DNA from: a virus
Length of the DNA: 37,482 nucleotides
IMG/VR virus record: IMGVR_UViG_3300023179_000264
Span: 1-37,482 of that record
Direction: 5' to 3' (one strand)
Shown here: in pieces, positions 8,599-16,855 of the stretch
Numbering within the stretch: the stretch's first letter is position 1
How the letters are laid out: every line of letters begins with the position of its first letter
Notes under the pieces: model-generated
The model's database searches: none
What the model saw: the letters and a program-made list of their open reading frames with translations, nothing else
What the model was told of the DNA's origin: nothing
Program-made: the position numbers and the translations under genes

Positions 8599-9029
8599 CA
8601 CTGAATCCAATTTATATCTTTGACTCGAAATCCATATCTTGCATATTTAAAATCTGGGCTGCTATCTAATTTTGTCATTGTAAAATATTGGATTCTTCCA
8701 GAGTTCTTTAACTCTTTGCCATATTCCAAATAGGCTTTAAATAGCTTGAAACCAATCCTTGAGCCGCGATATTGTGGTCGTACATACCACGCTATCTCGT
8801 GAAGAATTAAAACCTCGTGATCCCATATAGATGGCGCAATCAGGCTTGCCAACAAACCTTTGTCTGGCTCGTAAAAGATTGCTCCTGCTCCTGCGAAAAT
8901 TTGATCTAAAAGCCTGTTTACATTTGTTGTGTTTGTTGCTGCTGATATCTCAACAAAATCCGCTGAATCTCTAAATTCCACCATCATCTTGATAATTTCT
9001 TTCCTATCAAAATGATTGGCCTGTCTCAT
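8598..9029 (-). CDS. GNAT-family N-acetyltransferase
   Basis: This 143-residue protein has the acetyl-CoA binding motif A as RPQYRGSRIGFKLF (84-97). The R/Q-x-x-G-x-G/A signature is seen as YRGSRIG, preceded by the strand HEIAWYV (77-83). The family transfers an acetyl group from acetyl-CoA to an amine on a protein or small molecule. The gene is flanked by minor tail genes and is coupled on both sides: ATGA with the gene above, TGATG with the J-like gene below. It is therefore expressed late. GNAT genes near tail genes are known in other phages, but the substrate is unknown. Confidence 0.85.
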   Translation of the reverse strand: MRQANHFDRKEIIKMMVEFRDSADFVEISAATNTTNVNRLLDQIFAGAGAIFYEPDKGLLASLIAPSIWDHEVLILHEIAWYVRPQYRGSRIGFKLFKAYLEYGKELKNSGRIQYFTMTKLDSSPDFKYARYGFRVKDINWIQ

Positions 9030-9619
9030 GCTGTTTTCCCAAATTGATAATTGATGGTTGATATGAATGAAACTCGATTCATACTGGTATCGCTTGGCGC
9101 AAAGAATTGCCAGGAATTGTTATTTGTATATCGCCCCGCAACCCGATTTTGCAAAATCAATTGAATTGATGATGCTGACATTGAAATTACACCGACAAAT
9201 TCTCTTGCTTCTTCTAGCCATTGCTCAGAAATAGAAAATGACGAAATGTATCCGTTGAAAAACTGATATAAGCCTCCAGAACCGCCAGTGGTTAATAAGT
9301 TGCCATCAATATCAAAAAACCCTTTCCATGCTTCTACTTGAGCGCCCTTAATTTGTTGACCAAGAACAAAACCAAGCATGGCTGTGTCAATTCCCACAAT
9401 CGTAAATGTTGTTTCATTAGCGGTACTTTTTATGTCTCTTGTTGCGTCTCCAACCTTAATCAATAAACCTAGAGCAGAAAATGGCTGGGCATCGACTGCA
9501 GCCACAGTAAGAGCTGATGCCGTGGTGGCCATCCTATATGTTCCGCTTGCGCTTGTGATACGCACAAAATCCGCATATCTAATATTATTTGTATTTTGTA
9601 CTGGCGGGATATTGTTCAT
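9026..9619 (-). CDS. Minor tail protein, tail-tip assembly (gpL-like position)
   Basis: The 197-residue product has a beta-rich N-terminal domain with NIRYADFVRITSASGTYRM and then GDATRDIKSTANETTFTIVGI (in two adjoining blocks). A C-terminal region with NRVAGRYTNNNSWQFFAPSD follows. This pattern is known from uncharacterised tail proteins that sit between the distal tail protein and the J-like hub. By synteny it corresponds to the lambda gpL position. It overlaps both neighbours by 4 bases. Assignment is from position and composition, with no single diagnostic motif. Confidence 0.72.
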   Translation of the reverse strand: MNNIPPVQNTNNIRYADFVRITSASGTYRMATTASALTVAAVDAQPFSALGLLIKVGDATRDIKSTANETTFTIVGIDTAMLGFVLGQQIKGAQVEAWKGFFDIDGNLLTTGGSGGLYQFFNGYISSFSISEQWLEEAREFVGVISMSASSIQLILQNRVAGRYTNNNSWQFFAPSDTSMNRVSFISTINYQFGKTA

Positions 9620-10296
9620 AACACGCTTTCAAATGCAGAAAACGCGCCTGACCATTGAATGAATGAATCATTGGTCATAGGAATTAACGTATAAGTCGGG
9701 TAATCACGCAAAATGACAGGAAAGGTTGTTCCTGTATACGTCGAACCACCTAGCGTGATTGTTGTTCCATATTGACCAATTACACATTGCACTGTGCTTG
9801 CTAGCGTTGCGATTAGATTTCTGTGAACCGGAATGGTTACAGTAGAACCGCCCCCGCGCTGCACATCCGCAGTTGCAATGTACGCATATCGCCCAACTTG
9901 GCAAAAATCACCGGCTCGAACAATATATGCCGAAGACGAAATAGAAGGTAGACTTCCAAGAACAAGATTTTTTGCCGCCGAAGATGTTTGCCACGCACAA
10001 GCTGTAATTTGTCCTGAAGTCATATCACCCTGATATTTGATGTAATTTGTCCATCCCGTAGAAGCAAAATTTAGATATTGCTCCAAGGCTTTATCGGGAA
10101 TTCTTAACGTATTCAGCAAGCCGCGATTTTGCGAATACAGCAAATAATTCATTGGCTTTAGCTGAAATGAAAATGGGACTACAGTAATAATTTCGGATGT
10201 GGAAATTCTTTGATTGCGAGATACCATTTGCCCAACAAAACGCTGATCGTTAATGCTTATAGACTCAGAAATTGACAAAATTGTTGTCAAACTCAT
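9616..10296 (-). CDS. Minor/distal tail protein (gpM-like position)
   Basis: This 226-residue protein directly follows the tape-measure gene, with a 2-base gap. It is beta-rich with no cysteine cluster: RFVGQMVSRNQRISTSEII and FSFQLKPMNYLL near the start, GDFCQVGRYAYIATADV near the middle. A protein in this place in siphovirus tail modules is usually the distal tail protein or an equivalent tail-tip ring. Its stop overlaps the next start as ATGA. The role is inferred from synteny rather than from a recognised domain. Confidence 0.72.
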   Translation of the reverse strand: MSLTTILSISESISINDQRFVGQMVSRNQRISTSEIITVVPFSFQLKPMNYLLYSQNRGLLNTLRIPDKALEQYLNFASTGWTNYIKYQGDMTSGQITACAWQTSSAAKNLVLGSLPSISSSAYIVRAGDFCQVGRYAYIATADVQRGGGSTVTIPVHRNLIATLASTVQCVIGQYGTTITLGGSTYTGTTFPVILRDYPTYTLIPMTNDSFIQWSGAFSAFESVL

Positions 10297-10298
10297 AA

Positions 10299-12296
10299 TT
10301 ACCTCGACTGCGGAATTGATCGCGTAGCAGATTGATTAGCAGCCCAAATGGACATTTTATTTTTTGCGATAAATTGAGCTGCGGATTGAGTGTCAATCGC
10401 TTGCATATTGGCTATGTAAGGACCGTTGTAATTCACTGTTTGCCCTGATCCCATCATCATATTGTTAGGCACTATCGTGCCGCTCGCATTTGGCACAAAT
10501 AGCTCTGGACCTTTCTCCCCAACAACGTATGCCTCGTTCCCTTGAACGGGACCACCTTCGGCTAAAAATCCGCCAATATCCATGTTTCCAAATGACGATC
10601 CAGTGCCAAAACCGCCGCCAGTAAATGCTCCAGTAATTGAACCAATTAAGCCATTAAGCATTCCACCACCGGCTTTAGGCATCATCAAATCAAACAATTG
10701 GTTGAATTGTTTTGTCGCCATGCGTTTAAAAATATCTAGCAGCACAGTCTTGAACGCATCCATTGCCGACTTGCCAGAGGTAAACGCATCAACAATTGAG
10801 CCACCTAAGCTCTTAAATCCATCTCTAAGGTCATCTAGGATGTCTATGAGCGGATCATATTTTTTTTGCAAGTCCTCAGAATATTTCCGCAAAATCTTTT
10901 CATGCTCTTGCGAAGTAATTAAACCTTCTGAGAATGCCCTGTTTATCTCATCTACTTTGTCACGATAAACTTCTAGCGGCGTTCTTGCCGCCTCAAGCTC
11001 TTTTCTAAATTGTTGGTATCGCTTTTCTCCAGCCTCTGCTGCTTTGCGCTCGGCCTCTTCTTGTTTTTCTAACGCAAATATCGCACGTTTTGAATCGTCG
11101 TCCATTGCCTTTCGGAATGCTTTAGTAGCTTCTTCTTCTTCTTTTAATTGTCTCTCTTCTTCTTTTATCCTTTTTTTCAATGAGTTTTTTAAATCCTCTT
11201 CTTCTTTTTTCAAGTCAATAATTTGCTTGGCTTTTTTTACGCCCTCTGCGCCGCCTTGTTTAGCAGCTTCAAACAATAATGCCGCATCTTCCCCTTCTTT
11301 TAGCCTTCTGATCTGCTGATCCAAACCGTCTAAATATTCCCGCCTGCGCTTTGCTTCGCTTTCTGCAAGCCGTTTTGCTTCGCCCTCTTCTTTCTTTTGA
11401 GTCTCAGTTTTTGCGGTATTGGCTTCGGTAATTTTAGTAATCGTCTCTAATAATTGCCTTCGTAGCTTTTGACCTTCTTCTGTCGCTTCTCTTGTTTGCA
11501 ATGACAACGCAGAAACAAACGACGTCAATTCTTCAAATGTCTTTTTACCTTCTTGAAACTCACGCAAAGTCTTAAATAATTGTTTTGCCTCATCATTTGA
11601 TACGCCAAGGTCTTTTGATAATTTTTCCACCGGCGAATCACGAAACAAATTGAATATCTCTGGTAATGCTAGCTTCCAGGTCGGCGCATATTCATTGATT
11701 AGCGATTGCGTAAATTTCTTCATCTGAAGATCAAGTTCGATCTTCGCAATAGCTTTTAATTGCTCATAAAGTTCTTTTAATGCTGGGGCAGCATCTTTGT
11801 GATAAGACTCCGCAATTCCAGTTAATGATTGTCCTGCCTTGTTATTTGCTGCAATAAAATCATTAGCCGCGGAAGTTGCGTCTTTTGTTGCATCCTCAAG
11901 ACTTTTGATATTGCCGTTAAGTATATTAAATGCAGCAATCGCAACAGGAATACCGACCGCGGCAATAGCGCCCAGCACCACACCCATAGTGCCAAAACCA
12001 GACAACAATTGTGGAAGTTGCTGCGCAAGCGCTTGTGTTGCGGACGTTCCCGCTGAAACCTGAACCGAGAAATCCTGTACCTGATAACCTACATTTCTTA
12101 GGTTATATTGAAAGTTCTTTTGTGCATCGGCAGCATCATTGATTGCAGACGAATAACCTTTTGTTTGAGTGCTATTGGATGCCAGGCTTTGCCCAAGCTC
12201 TTGAGCTTTTTTCTTGGCCTCGTCCGCGCCCTTTTTGAACTCTGCGCTGTCAAGTCCTAAACCAACTTGCAGGCCCGCGATCATCTTACCGGCCAC
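10299..12296 (-). CDS. Tail tape-measure protein
   Basis: This protein has 665 residues. Residues 100-125 form a strong hydrophobic segment (GVVLGAIAAVGIPVAIAAF). A long Lys/Glu-rich coiled coil follows, including KRIKEEERQLKEEEE. The C-terminus carries GGFLAEGGPVQGNEAYVVGE followed by KGPELFVP, a hallmark of tape-measure C-termini. Tape-measure proteins set tail length and enter the cell during ejection. At about 0.15 nm per residue this suggests a tail near 100 nm, which is only a rule of thumb. A GTG start at 12296 has an AGGGGG ribosome site 7 bases before it; an ATG at 12284 is the alternative. It overlaps the T-type chaperone frame by 11 bases. Confidence 0.92.
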   Translation of the reverse strand: MAGKMIAGLQVGLGLDSAEFKKGADEAKKKAQELGQSLASNSTQTKGYSSAINDAADAQKNFQYNLRNVGYQVQDFSVQVSAGTSATQALAQQLPQLLSGFGTMGVVLGAIAAVGIPVAIAAFNILNGNIKSLEDATKDATSAANDFIAANNKAGQSLTGIAESYHKDAAPALKELYEQLKAIAKIELDLQMKKFTQSLINEYAPTWKLALPEIFNLFRDSPVEKLSKDLGVSNDEAKQLFKTLREFQEGKKTFEELTSFVSALSLQTREATEEGQKLRRQLLETITKITEANTAKTETQKKEEGEAKRLAESEAKRRREYLDGLDQQIRRLKEGEDAALLFEAAKQGGAEGVKKAKQIIDLKKEEEDLKNSLKKRIKEEERQLKEEEEATKAFRKAMDDDSKRAIFALEKQEEAERKAAEAGEKRYQQFRKELEAARTPLEVYRDKVDEINRAFSEGLITSQEHEKILRKYSEDLQKKYDPLIDILDDLRDGFKSLGGSIVDAFTSGKSAMDAFKTVLLDIFKRMATKQFNQLFDLMMPKAGGGMLNGLIGSITGAFTGGGFGTGSSFGNMDIGGFLAEGGPVQGNEAYVVGEKGPELFVPNASGTIVPNNMMMGSGQTVNYNGPYIANMQAIDTQSAAQFIAKNKMSIWAANQSATRSIPQSR

Positions 12297-12660
12297 GATT
12301 TCCCCCTAAAATGTCCAAAAATTCCTTTCGGAATCCTGGCAATGATGTCCACGCCAAGAAATCTCGCTCTTGTCTTGTCATGTTCTCAGGAGGTACAAAA
12401 TACTCCTCCAAATGCGGGAAAAAATCTTGCGGTTTGAATGTTTTTCCATGTTTGGAAAATGATGCCGCCAAATTCCAAACAATTGTCATCAAGTGCGATA
12501 TCAGCATCAGGTTTTGCCTGCCGCCTATCATACCATCGCGCCACATCAATTCTAACTCTCGAACGGTCGATACATCAAGCCTATCAAACGCTTCAGGACT
12601 CAATCCGTTAAATATGGAAGCAGCTCTGACTTGCCTATATATCGACCCAATCAGTTTTTT
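12286..12660 (-). CDS. GT extension of the tail-assembly chaperone, reached by -1 frameshift
   Basis: This frame is the -1 frame of the chaperone gene above it. It is open without a stop from the slippery site at 12654-12660 down to TAA at 12286. Read from the shift, it adds about 122 residues beginning LIGSIYRQVRAASIFNG, which would make a fusion of about 275 residues. A TTG at 12603 could be taken as an independent start but has no good ribosome site and would drop 17 residues of open frame. In many siphoviruses the G protein and the longer GT fusion chaperone the tape measure, and the T part recruits tail-tube subunits. The placement directly upstream of the tape measure matches this. Confidence 0.85.
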   Translation of the reverse strand, partial: KKLIGSIYRQVRAASIFNGLSPEAFDRLDVSTVRELELMWRDGMIGGRQNLMLISHLMTIVWNLAASFSKHGKTFKPQDFFPHLEEYFVPPENMTRQERDFLAWTSLPGFRKEFLDILGGNRGR

Positions 12661-13112
12661 CTTGTGGCCTCATAATTTGGATCTACAGCTTGCTGAATTA
12701 AATCAACAAGGTTTTTAATATCTACTTCCGAAAGAGTTTCGGATATATCTTCATAAGAAAGCGCAAACAAATCTTCGCCCTCTTTAAATCCCACTAACGA
12801 AATCATCGCAATTTCACGCATCTTGGCAATTGCTTTGTATCGCGCAGCAGTTTTCATGCTAGAGCCCTGAACCAACACATCATCACCTTTAATTTCTACG
12901 CCCTCATCAGTGGGCTTTAGAAAGTCCCAAAGCGATTTAATAATTTCTTGGTACTCTGCATCTATCAGCTCGTCTGAGGGTCGCCTAAGCCTGTCTGTGA
13001 GGCTTTGCATTTCATTCCTAGTAGGTACATACACTTCTAGGTCATGACCGTTAAACGTTATCGTTTTGTATTTTGTGCGCTTGAACCCACCAAGCCTTTC
13101 GTATAGTTTCAT
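12651..13112 (-). CDS. Tail-assembly chaperone (G-like)
   Basis: The 153-residue protein is helical and acidic toward its C-terminus. It includes ITFNGHDLEVYVPTRNEMQ near the start and LSYEDISETLSEVDIKNLV near the end. It occupies the position of lambda gpG, between a gp10-like tail completion protein and the tape measure. The last codons are AGA AAA AAC TGA, which carry an A AAA AAC slippery heptamer just before the stop, so a fraction of ribosomes should continue in the -1 frame. Its ATG overlaps the upstream stop in an ATGA. The functional call rests on synteny plus the frameshift signature. Confidence 0.85.
   Translation of the reverse strand: MKLYERLGGFKRTKYKTITFNGHDLEVYVPTRNEMQSLTDRLRRPSDELIDAEYQEIIKSLWDFLKPTDEGVEIKGDDVLVQGSSMKTAARYKAIAKMREIAMISLVGFKEGEDLFALSYEDISETLSEVDIKNLVDLIQQAVDPNYEATRKN
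12654..12660 (-). promoter_or_regulatory. Programmed -1 ribosomal frameshift slippery site (A AAA AAC)
   Basis: On the minus strand, the sequence in the frame of the chaperone gene is A AAA AAC, immediately followed by the TGA stop at 12651-12653. This is a canonical X XXY YYZ heptamer. A -1 slip places both tRNAs on AAA codons and continues into a frame that stays open for over 120 codons. The stop codon just after the site should favour pausing. I see no obvious strong downstream stem-loop, so pausing signals other than the stop are uncertain. Confidence 0.85.
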
Positions 13113-13576
13113 CTTCTTGCCCTTTGTTTAGCTGCCCAACTATCAACTTGATTTTTTAAATCTTTAGACAAAATTTCCAACATATTAGGAATCATTGTCT
13201 TGAATGATCTTCGTATAAATGGTCTAGCAGGATGTTCTGCCGTTCCAAATTCCAGTGCTTCTGTTGCAGGCCTATACTGACCTTTATCATCGTAATATTT
13301 AACACCAACATCAACATATCCAAATGCAACCGTATTGGCGTTTAAATATTTTCTTTTTTTGTCTTTAGCCGTTGCTACCTTAGATCCAACTCTTACCGTT
13401 GTTTTCAACTTTCCCGTATCAATTGGCGCAGCGGCTTTGATTGAATCTCTGGCTGGCATAACTGCTTTTCTTAATGCCGGAACTAAAGATCTCTTGGCCA
13501 TAGTCGAGCCAAATTCAGCCTGCAAAGCAAGCAATGCCTGCTCTACATCTTTCATGCCTTTGACTTCAAACTGCAT
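13109..13576 (-). CDS. HK97 gp10-like tail completion/neck protein
   Basis: The protein has 155 residues from the ATG at 13576; a TTG at 13585 is possible but no ribosome site supports it. It starts MQFEVKGMKDVEQALLAL, then has AAPIDTGKLKTTVRVG and a C-terminal ALEFGTAEHPARPFIRRSF. That last block is characteristic of HK97 gp10-like proteins, which join or complete the tail. The Pro-Ala-Arg-Pro-Phe block is the most diagnostic part. Here the gene sits after the major tail protein rather than before it. Its stop overlaps the chaperone start by 4 bases. Confidence 0.85.
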   Translation of the reverse strand: MQFEVKGMKDVEQALLALQAEFGSTMAKRSLVPALRKAVMPARDSIKAAAPIDTGKLKTTVRVGSKVATAKDKKRKYLNANTVAFGYVDVGVKYYDDKGQYRPATEALEFGTAEHPARPFIRRSFKTMIPNMLEILSKDLKNQVDSWAAKQRARR

Positions 13577-13787
13577 TTGCAACAATGCGCCGGAAAATCA
13601 AATCATTTAGCCTTGTGACGTAATCCACAATTTCTTCTGGTGTCATATCCGGCGCGTGAGCTTCAGCTATTCGATGGCACAGTGCAATATTTACAATGCG
13701 CTGCTGAGGATAGCCAAACCAGTTTTTGGCTCCAGTCTCAGCTTGTGCCACCAAATACCCTAGCAAATCCTCACTCGCTCGCTGCAT
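13566..13787 (-). CDS. Small protein of the tail module, function unknown
   Basis: This is a 73-residue mostly helical protein containing DLLGYLVAQAETGAKNWFG and then DMTPEEIVDYVTRLNDLIFRRIV. I do not recognise a family. It overlaps the gene above by 17 bases and the gp10-like gene below by about 11 bases, so it belongs to the tightly packed late operon. Its position between the tail tube and chaperone genes suggests a role in tail assembly, but this is inference only. Confidence 0.65.
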   Translation of the reverse strand: MQRASEDLLGYLVAQAETGAKNWFGYPQQRIVNIALCHRIAEAHAPDMTPEEIVDYVTRLNDLIFRRIVANAV

Positions 13788-13950
13788 AAAGCCTCATAAC
13801 ACTTAGACAAATTGCATCAGCATCTTCGGCCTCCGATAAGGCGGCATCCACTTCTTGAAGGGTAAAGGAATGGCCTTTCGCGTATTGATGTAGGTCGCCA
13901 TAAAAGCCCACCATGCCTTCAAGAAACTCAGACATTGTTTGACCAGCCAT
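13771..13950 (-). CDS. Small acidic protein of the tail module
   Basis: Starting at the ATG at 13950, this 59-residue protein begins MAGQTMSEFLEGMVGFYGD and is acidic in its second half (EVDAALSEAEDADAI). An AGGGG ribosome site lies about 9 bases upstream. The longer frame to 14013 would run back through the tail-tube gene and is not needed. The start lies inside the last 23 bases of the tail-tube gene, which implies translational coupling. No family is recognised. Confidence 0.65.
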   Translation of the reverse strand: MAGQTMSEFLEGMVGFYGDLHQYAKGHSFTLQEVDAALSEAEDADAICLSVMRLYAASE

Positions 13951-14422
13951 ATTGATTGCCCCTTGGATGAATCGTAAATGTGACCTTGGCTTCAGCGCCA
14001 GGAGCAGGATCAATCGTCCACTGGCTTACACGCCCGTTAAACGCGTAATAAACAATGTTTGTACCATCCGTTGCTGCAATAACAAATGTCCGATCAATCG
14101 TCCCATTGTACGCATCGCCACGAAGAAGCAACAGAACTGTATCTGACGGGTTCCATGCCGCGACAACTGTCATTGAAGTTGGTGCAGATTGCACTGGAAT
14201 CTTGTCAGATTGACGCGAACCAGCAACAGAAAAGTTTGCAACTGCATCATCTTGGCCAAATGACGGAATTGCCTCCACCGGCACTAAATTGGCAGCCACT
14301 GCAATTGCAGAAACGCTTGCAACAACCGCAAGATTTGCAGTTGTCAATGGGGTCGGCGTCGCAGTTGGTTGGCAATACAGCGAGGCTGAAAAGCCGGGTA
14401 ATACTTTAGTTGGAAGAGCCAT
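13928..14422 (-). CDS. Major tail tube protein
   Basis: This 164-residue protein begins MALPTKVLPGFSASLYCQP. It has the look of an Ig-like tail tube subunit: alternating hydrophobic strands, an ASTP-rich loop region near residues 40-60, and VTFTIHPRGNQYGWSNNV at the end. It lies between the tail terminator-type gene and the chaperone region, the standard place for the tube gene. The size suits a siphovirus tube protein. The assignment comes from position and beta-rich composition, so it is strong but not motif-based. Confidence 0.8.
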   Translation of the reverse strand: MALPTKVLPGFSASLYCQPTATPTPLTTANLAVVASVSAIAVAANLVPVEAIPSFGQDDAVANFSVAGSRQSDKIPVQSAPTSMTVVAAWNPSDTVLLLLRGDAYNGTIDRTFVIAATDGTNIVYYAFNGRVSQWTIDPAPGAEAKVTFTIHPRGNQYGWSNNV

Positions 14423-14430
14423 TTTTCACC

Positions 14431-14835
14431 TCACGAAGGAATGTCTAAAGTGCAATCAAGAACAATTTGATGTAACTTACTGTCATTATCGTATGTATGG
14501 AAAAGCCAATCAACATCGACTTTTGCAACAAAAAATAAACTTCCAAATGTCCCTTGGTAGCCATGCAAAGCATCTATAATCTGTTGCGCTTTGGCATAAC
14601 AATTCGCCATTACTTGTGCAAATACCGTAGCTTGAAATACTGGAGTATCAATTCCTTTTACAGACTGCGGTCCGGTATATACGGGCTGATGCACGTCCCT
14701 AAGTTGCCATGTCACAAACGTTGGTTCTGTCGCAAAATTTCTGTTAAATACCGCATAAACTGGGGTCGGCGTTACTACACTAACCAATTGCGCTTGTATT
14801 GCCTGAGCATAAACAACCGCTGAATTCTGGCCCAT
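14431..14835 (-). CDS. Tail terminator/completion protein
   Basis: The 134-residue product contains GQNSAVVYAQAIQAQLVSVV at the N-terminus and VDWLFHTYDNDSKLHQIVLDCTLDIPS at the C-terminus (written here in two parts: VDWLFHTYDNDSKL and HQIVLDCTLDIPS). Proteins of this size just upstream of the tube gene are usually tail terminators (gpU/gp17-like), and the C-terminal strand pattern before a final LDI is typical. It starts 1 base after the head-closure gene ends and stops 8 bases before the tube gene. Function is inferred from synteny. Confidence 0.75.
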   Translation of the reverse strand: MGQNSAVVYAQAIQAQLVSVVTPTPVYAVFNRNFATEPTFVTWQLRDVHQPVYTGPQSVKGIDTPVFQATVFAQVMANCYAKAQQIIDALHGYQGTFGSLFFVAKVDVDWLFHTYDNDSKLHQIVLDCTLDIPS

Positions 14836-14836
14836 G

Positions 14837-15178
14837 CTATACCGCCGCGCTCGGTTCGTTGCGATAACATCTTAATGTTACCCATTGCCGATCATCGTGC
14901 TCAAAAATCTCGGCTATTCTCCATGACTTTTGACGAAACGTCACGCTGTATGCTTCTTGAGCGTCCGAAATTGTCCGAATATTTGGCGTGTAATTACAAA
15001 CAAACTCTATCATATTGTCGTATTGCCTAAATCGTTCCAATGTCCTAATGTTATTGTGAACTGATTTGGTTTTTACTCGCGTTTTAAACCAAAGCGTCTC
15101 TACCGTCGTTTGCTCACCTAAATTTGTGACTGTAAACGACAGGTTATTGATGCTTATCTCATCGACGCGTAAAACCAT
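14837..15178 (-). CDS. Head-tail joining/head-closure protein
   Basis: With the ATG at 15178 (TGATG junction with the connector gene) the product has 113 residues; a GTG one codon earlier is the alternative. It is a small beta-barrel-like protein: VDEISINNLSFTVTNLGEQT near the start and SWRIAEIFEHDDRQWVTLRC near the end. The segment EHDDRQWVTLRC resembles the conserved end of SPP1 gp16/HK97 gp7-type joining proteins. It lies between the gp6-like connector and the tail terminator, as expected for head closure. Confidence 0.78.
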   Translation of the reverse strand: MVLRVDEISINNLSFTVTNLGEQTTVETLWFKTRVKTKSVHNNIRTLERFRQYDNMIEFVCNYTPNIRTISDAQEAYSVTFRQKSWRIAEIFEHDDRQWVTLRCYRNEPSAAV

Positions 15179-15822
15179 CACATCACCAAAGGCTTGTAAG
15201 GTCTAAGCAACTGGTCAATCGCCCACGGAATCTGCTTTAGATTTTCTGCCGACGTTGCAGAGCGGTTGTTGTACAGGTGAGTGAGCAGCATGAGACCGGC
15301 TTGCTTGACTACAGGATACTGACCAATGACCGAGCCTTGTAACGTGTACTGACAAAGCATAGGAGCGGTCATGTAAGTGTTGATGTTATTGGGAACCTCA
15401 AACAAAACCACCTTATTACCCGTCGGGTCATAATAATAATTTGTGCTTGTAATTGTCGTAAGCACAGGTGGATTTACATCTGTGTAGTATTTCACCCAAT
15501 TGATTGTGACACCATTCTGTGAGACTTCAGGAAGATCAAGACTTACAGGAGCTGCCATAAGCCCCGAAATCATGTAAGAGGCTTGATAGGTCACATTGAA
15601 CACCGGAACGCCCAGATAGTCTTCTATCGCCATTCTAGCGGCAAGTTCTAATTGCGCCAGATAATCGTCTTGGCTTTCATCCTGAAATAAATTCAACTGG
15701 TTGGTGATTTCGTCGTAAGTAAGCCATTGCGTAACCGGATCTCGATTACTTTGGATTACTTTTGAGTAGTTGAACGGGTTTCTAGAACCCGCTCCGAAGT
15801 TACCTTGCAGTTGAGATGGCAT
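15178..15822 (-). CDS. Head-tail connector (HK97 gp6-like)
   Basis: This 214-residue protein has the typical gp6-type helical start WLTYDEITNQLNLFQDES and ARMAIEDYLG, and a later helical stretch AGLMLLTHLYNNRSATS. These adaptor proteins form the ring beneath the portal. The gene follows the second capsid gene by 1 base and overlaps the head-closure gene. Length and motif order fit the PF05135-like connector family. Confidence 0.85.
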   Translation of the reverse strand: MPSQLQGNFGAGSRNPFNYSKVIQSNRDPVTQWLTYDEITNQLNLFQDESQDDYLAQLELAARMAIEDYLGVPVFNVTYQASYMISGLMAAPVSLDLPEVSQNGVTINWVKYYTDVNPPVLTTITSTNYYYDPTGNKVVLFEVPNNINTYMTAPMLCQYTLQGSVIGQYPVVKQAGLMLLTHLYNNRSATSAENLKQIPWAIDQLLRPYKPLVM

Positions 15823-15823
15823 C

Positions 15824-16852
15824 TTAGGTTCCGATCAATCGAACGCCAGCAGTCACATCACGAACGGTTGAAACCATCCGCTTTTCAGCATAAATCGTAA
15901 TCGTCCCAGGCTGGGTCTGCTCCATTCTCTGAAGCGTCATCTCTGAATGATCCACAATCCACATAAATCGCGGCCAGTTTGCAAGATAGATTGGAATTGC
16001 GCCGATTGCGGGAGCATCCAAATAAGGATTAGCAATCACCGGCCAGCCCATAATGTTTACGCCTGGGCCTTCATCCTTTTCGCCCGTCTCCACAAGCGCA
16101 TACGAATTGCCGCCATGCGTATATTCTCGCAATGTCGCAATCGCCGTGGGGTGCATCATCCAAGCAGTTCCTGGCATTCTCCAAAATTGCCCAGGAAGAG
16201 CGCTGGCAACATCTACAAGGCTTTCCCATTCAATACCACCCGAATGCGAATAACCGACTGTATTAAGAGTGTGTATACCGGCTGTAATGGCCGTTCCTGA
16301 CGTTCCATAAGCTGCAGATGATCCTGCCGTTCCAAGATACATCTTCAAGCCTCTAAGGCCGTTTGTCGCGCCTGTAGAGGTCGTTGTTGAGCCTGCCTGA
16401 TCGTTGTTGATTGCCATGGATGCCGCTTCAATCTGGCTAAATTCCATTGCAAGATCTTCGACAAGAGCCGCATCTAATCCGTTGATGTCATCCATTGCCG
16501 CTGCGCGAATTGGCATCTGAGCGGAAATAACACGCATCGGAAGCTGCCAGATACTAGTGGCGATGTTGGGCGAGCCTGAATTGGCGTTGACCGCGTAGCC
16601 CCACGGGTTGGTGGAGTTAGCAGCGTTACCCGTTTTGACAACAAACTGAATATCTGAGTCTGCCGTCATTGTCTGATTGGCAAACACTCGAAATGGGTTC
16701 CAGTAACGAAGGGATGCAAATACATCCTCGTTATATACGCGACCACCAACCCCGCTGCCTGAGCCGGTTAGGGCTGAGGCTTCCGCGAGGTTGACAGTGC
16801 TTTTGCCCTGTTGAAGAGCCTCTTTCAAGCCTTCCAAAATCACTTGTTTCAT
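15824..16852 (-). CDS. Second HK97-fold capsid protein, lacking the N-terminal delta region
   Basis: From the ATG at 16852, which has a GGAGAG ribosome site 5 bases before it, the product has 342 residues. It is a clear paralogue of the capsid protein upstream. Shared blocks include EASALTGSG (24-32 here, 107-115 there), FVVKTGNA, ATSIWQ, QMPIRAAAMDDINGLD versus QFPIRTAALDDIDGLE, and a shared C-terminal TVRDVTAGVR/SVRDPNAGVR. It lacks the ~105-residue N-terminal region that the other protein has, so it resembles a mature-length core. It could be a minor vertex protein, a second shell component or a decoration. It is an intact gene with no stops. Confidence 0.88.
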   Translation of the reverse strand: MKQVILEGLKEALQQGKSTVNLAEASALTGSGSGVGGRVYNEDVFASLRYWNPFRVFANQTMTADSDIQFVVKTGNAANSTNPWGYAVNANSGSPNIATSIWQLPMRVISAQMPIRAAAMDDINGLDAALVEDLAMEFSQIEAASMAINNDQAGSTTTSTGATNGLRGLKMYLGTAGSSAAYGTSGTAITAGIHTLNTVGYSHSGGIEWESLVDVASALPGQFWRMPGTAWMMHPTAIATLREYTHGGNSYALVETGEKDEGPGVNIMGWPVIANPYLDAPAIGAIPIYLANWPRFMWIVDHSEMTLQRMEQTQPGTITIYAEKRMVSTVRDVTAGVRLIGT

Positions 16853-16855
16853 AAT

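Noticed and set aside
12286-12603. Independent gene starting at a TTG at 12603
   Set aside because: There is no good ribosome site, and the frame is open back to the A AAA AAC site. It is better explained as the GT extension.
13951-14013. Upstream extension of the small acidic tail gene
   Set aside because: It overlaps the tail-tube gene. The ATG at 13950 has a ribosome site and is preferred.
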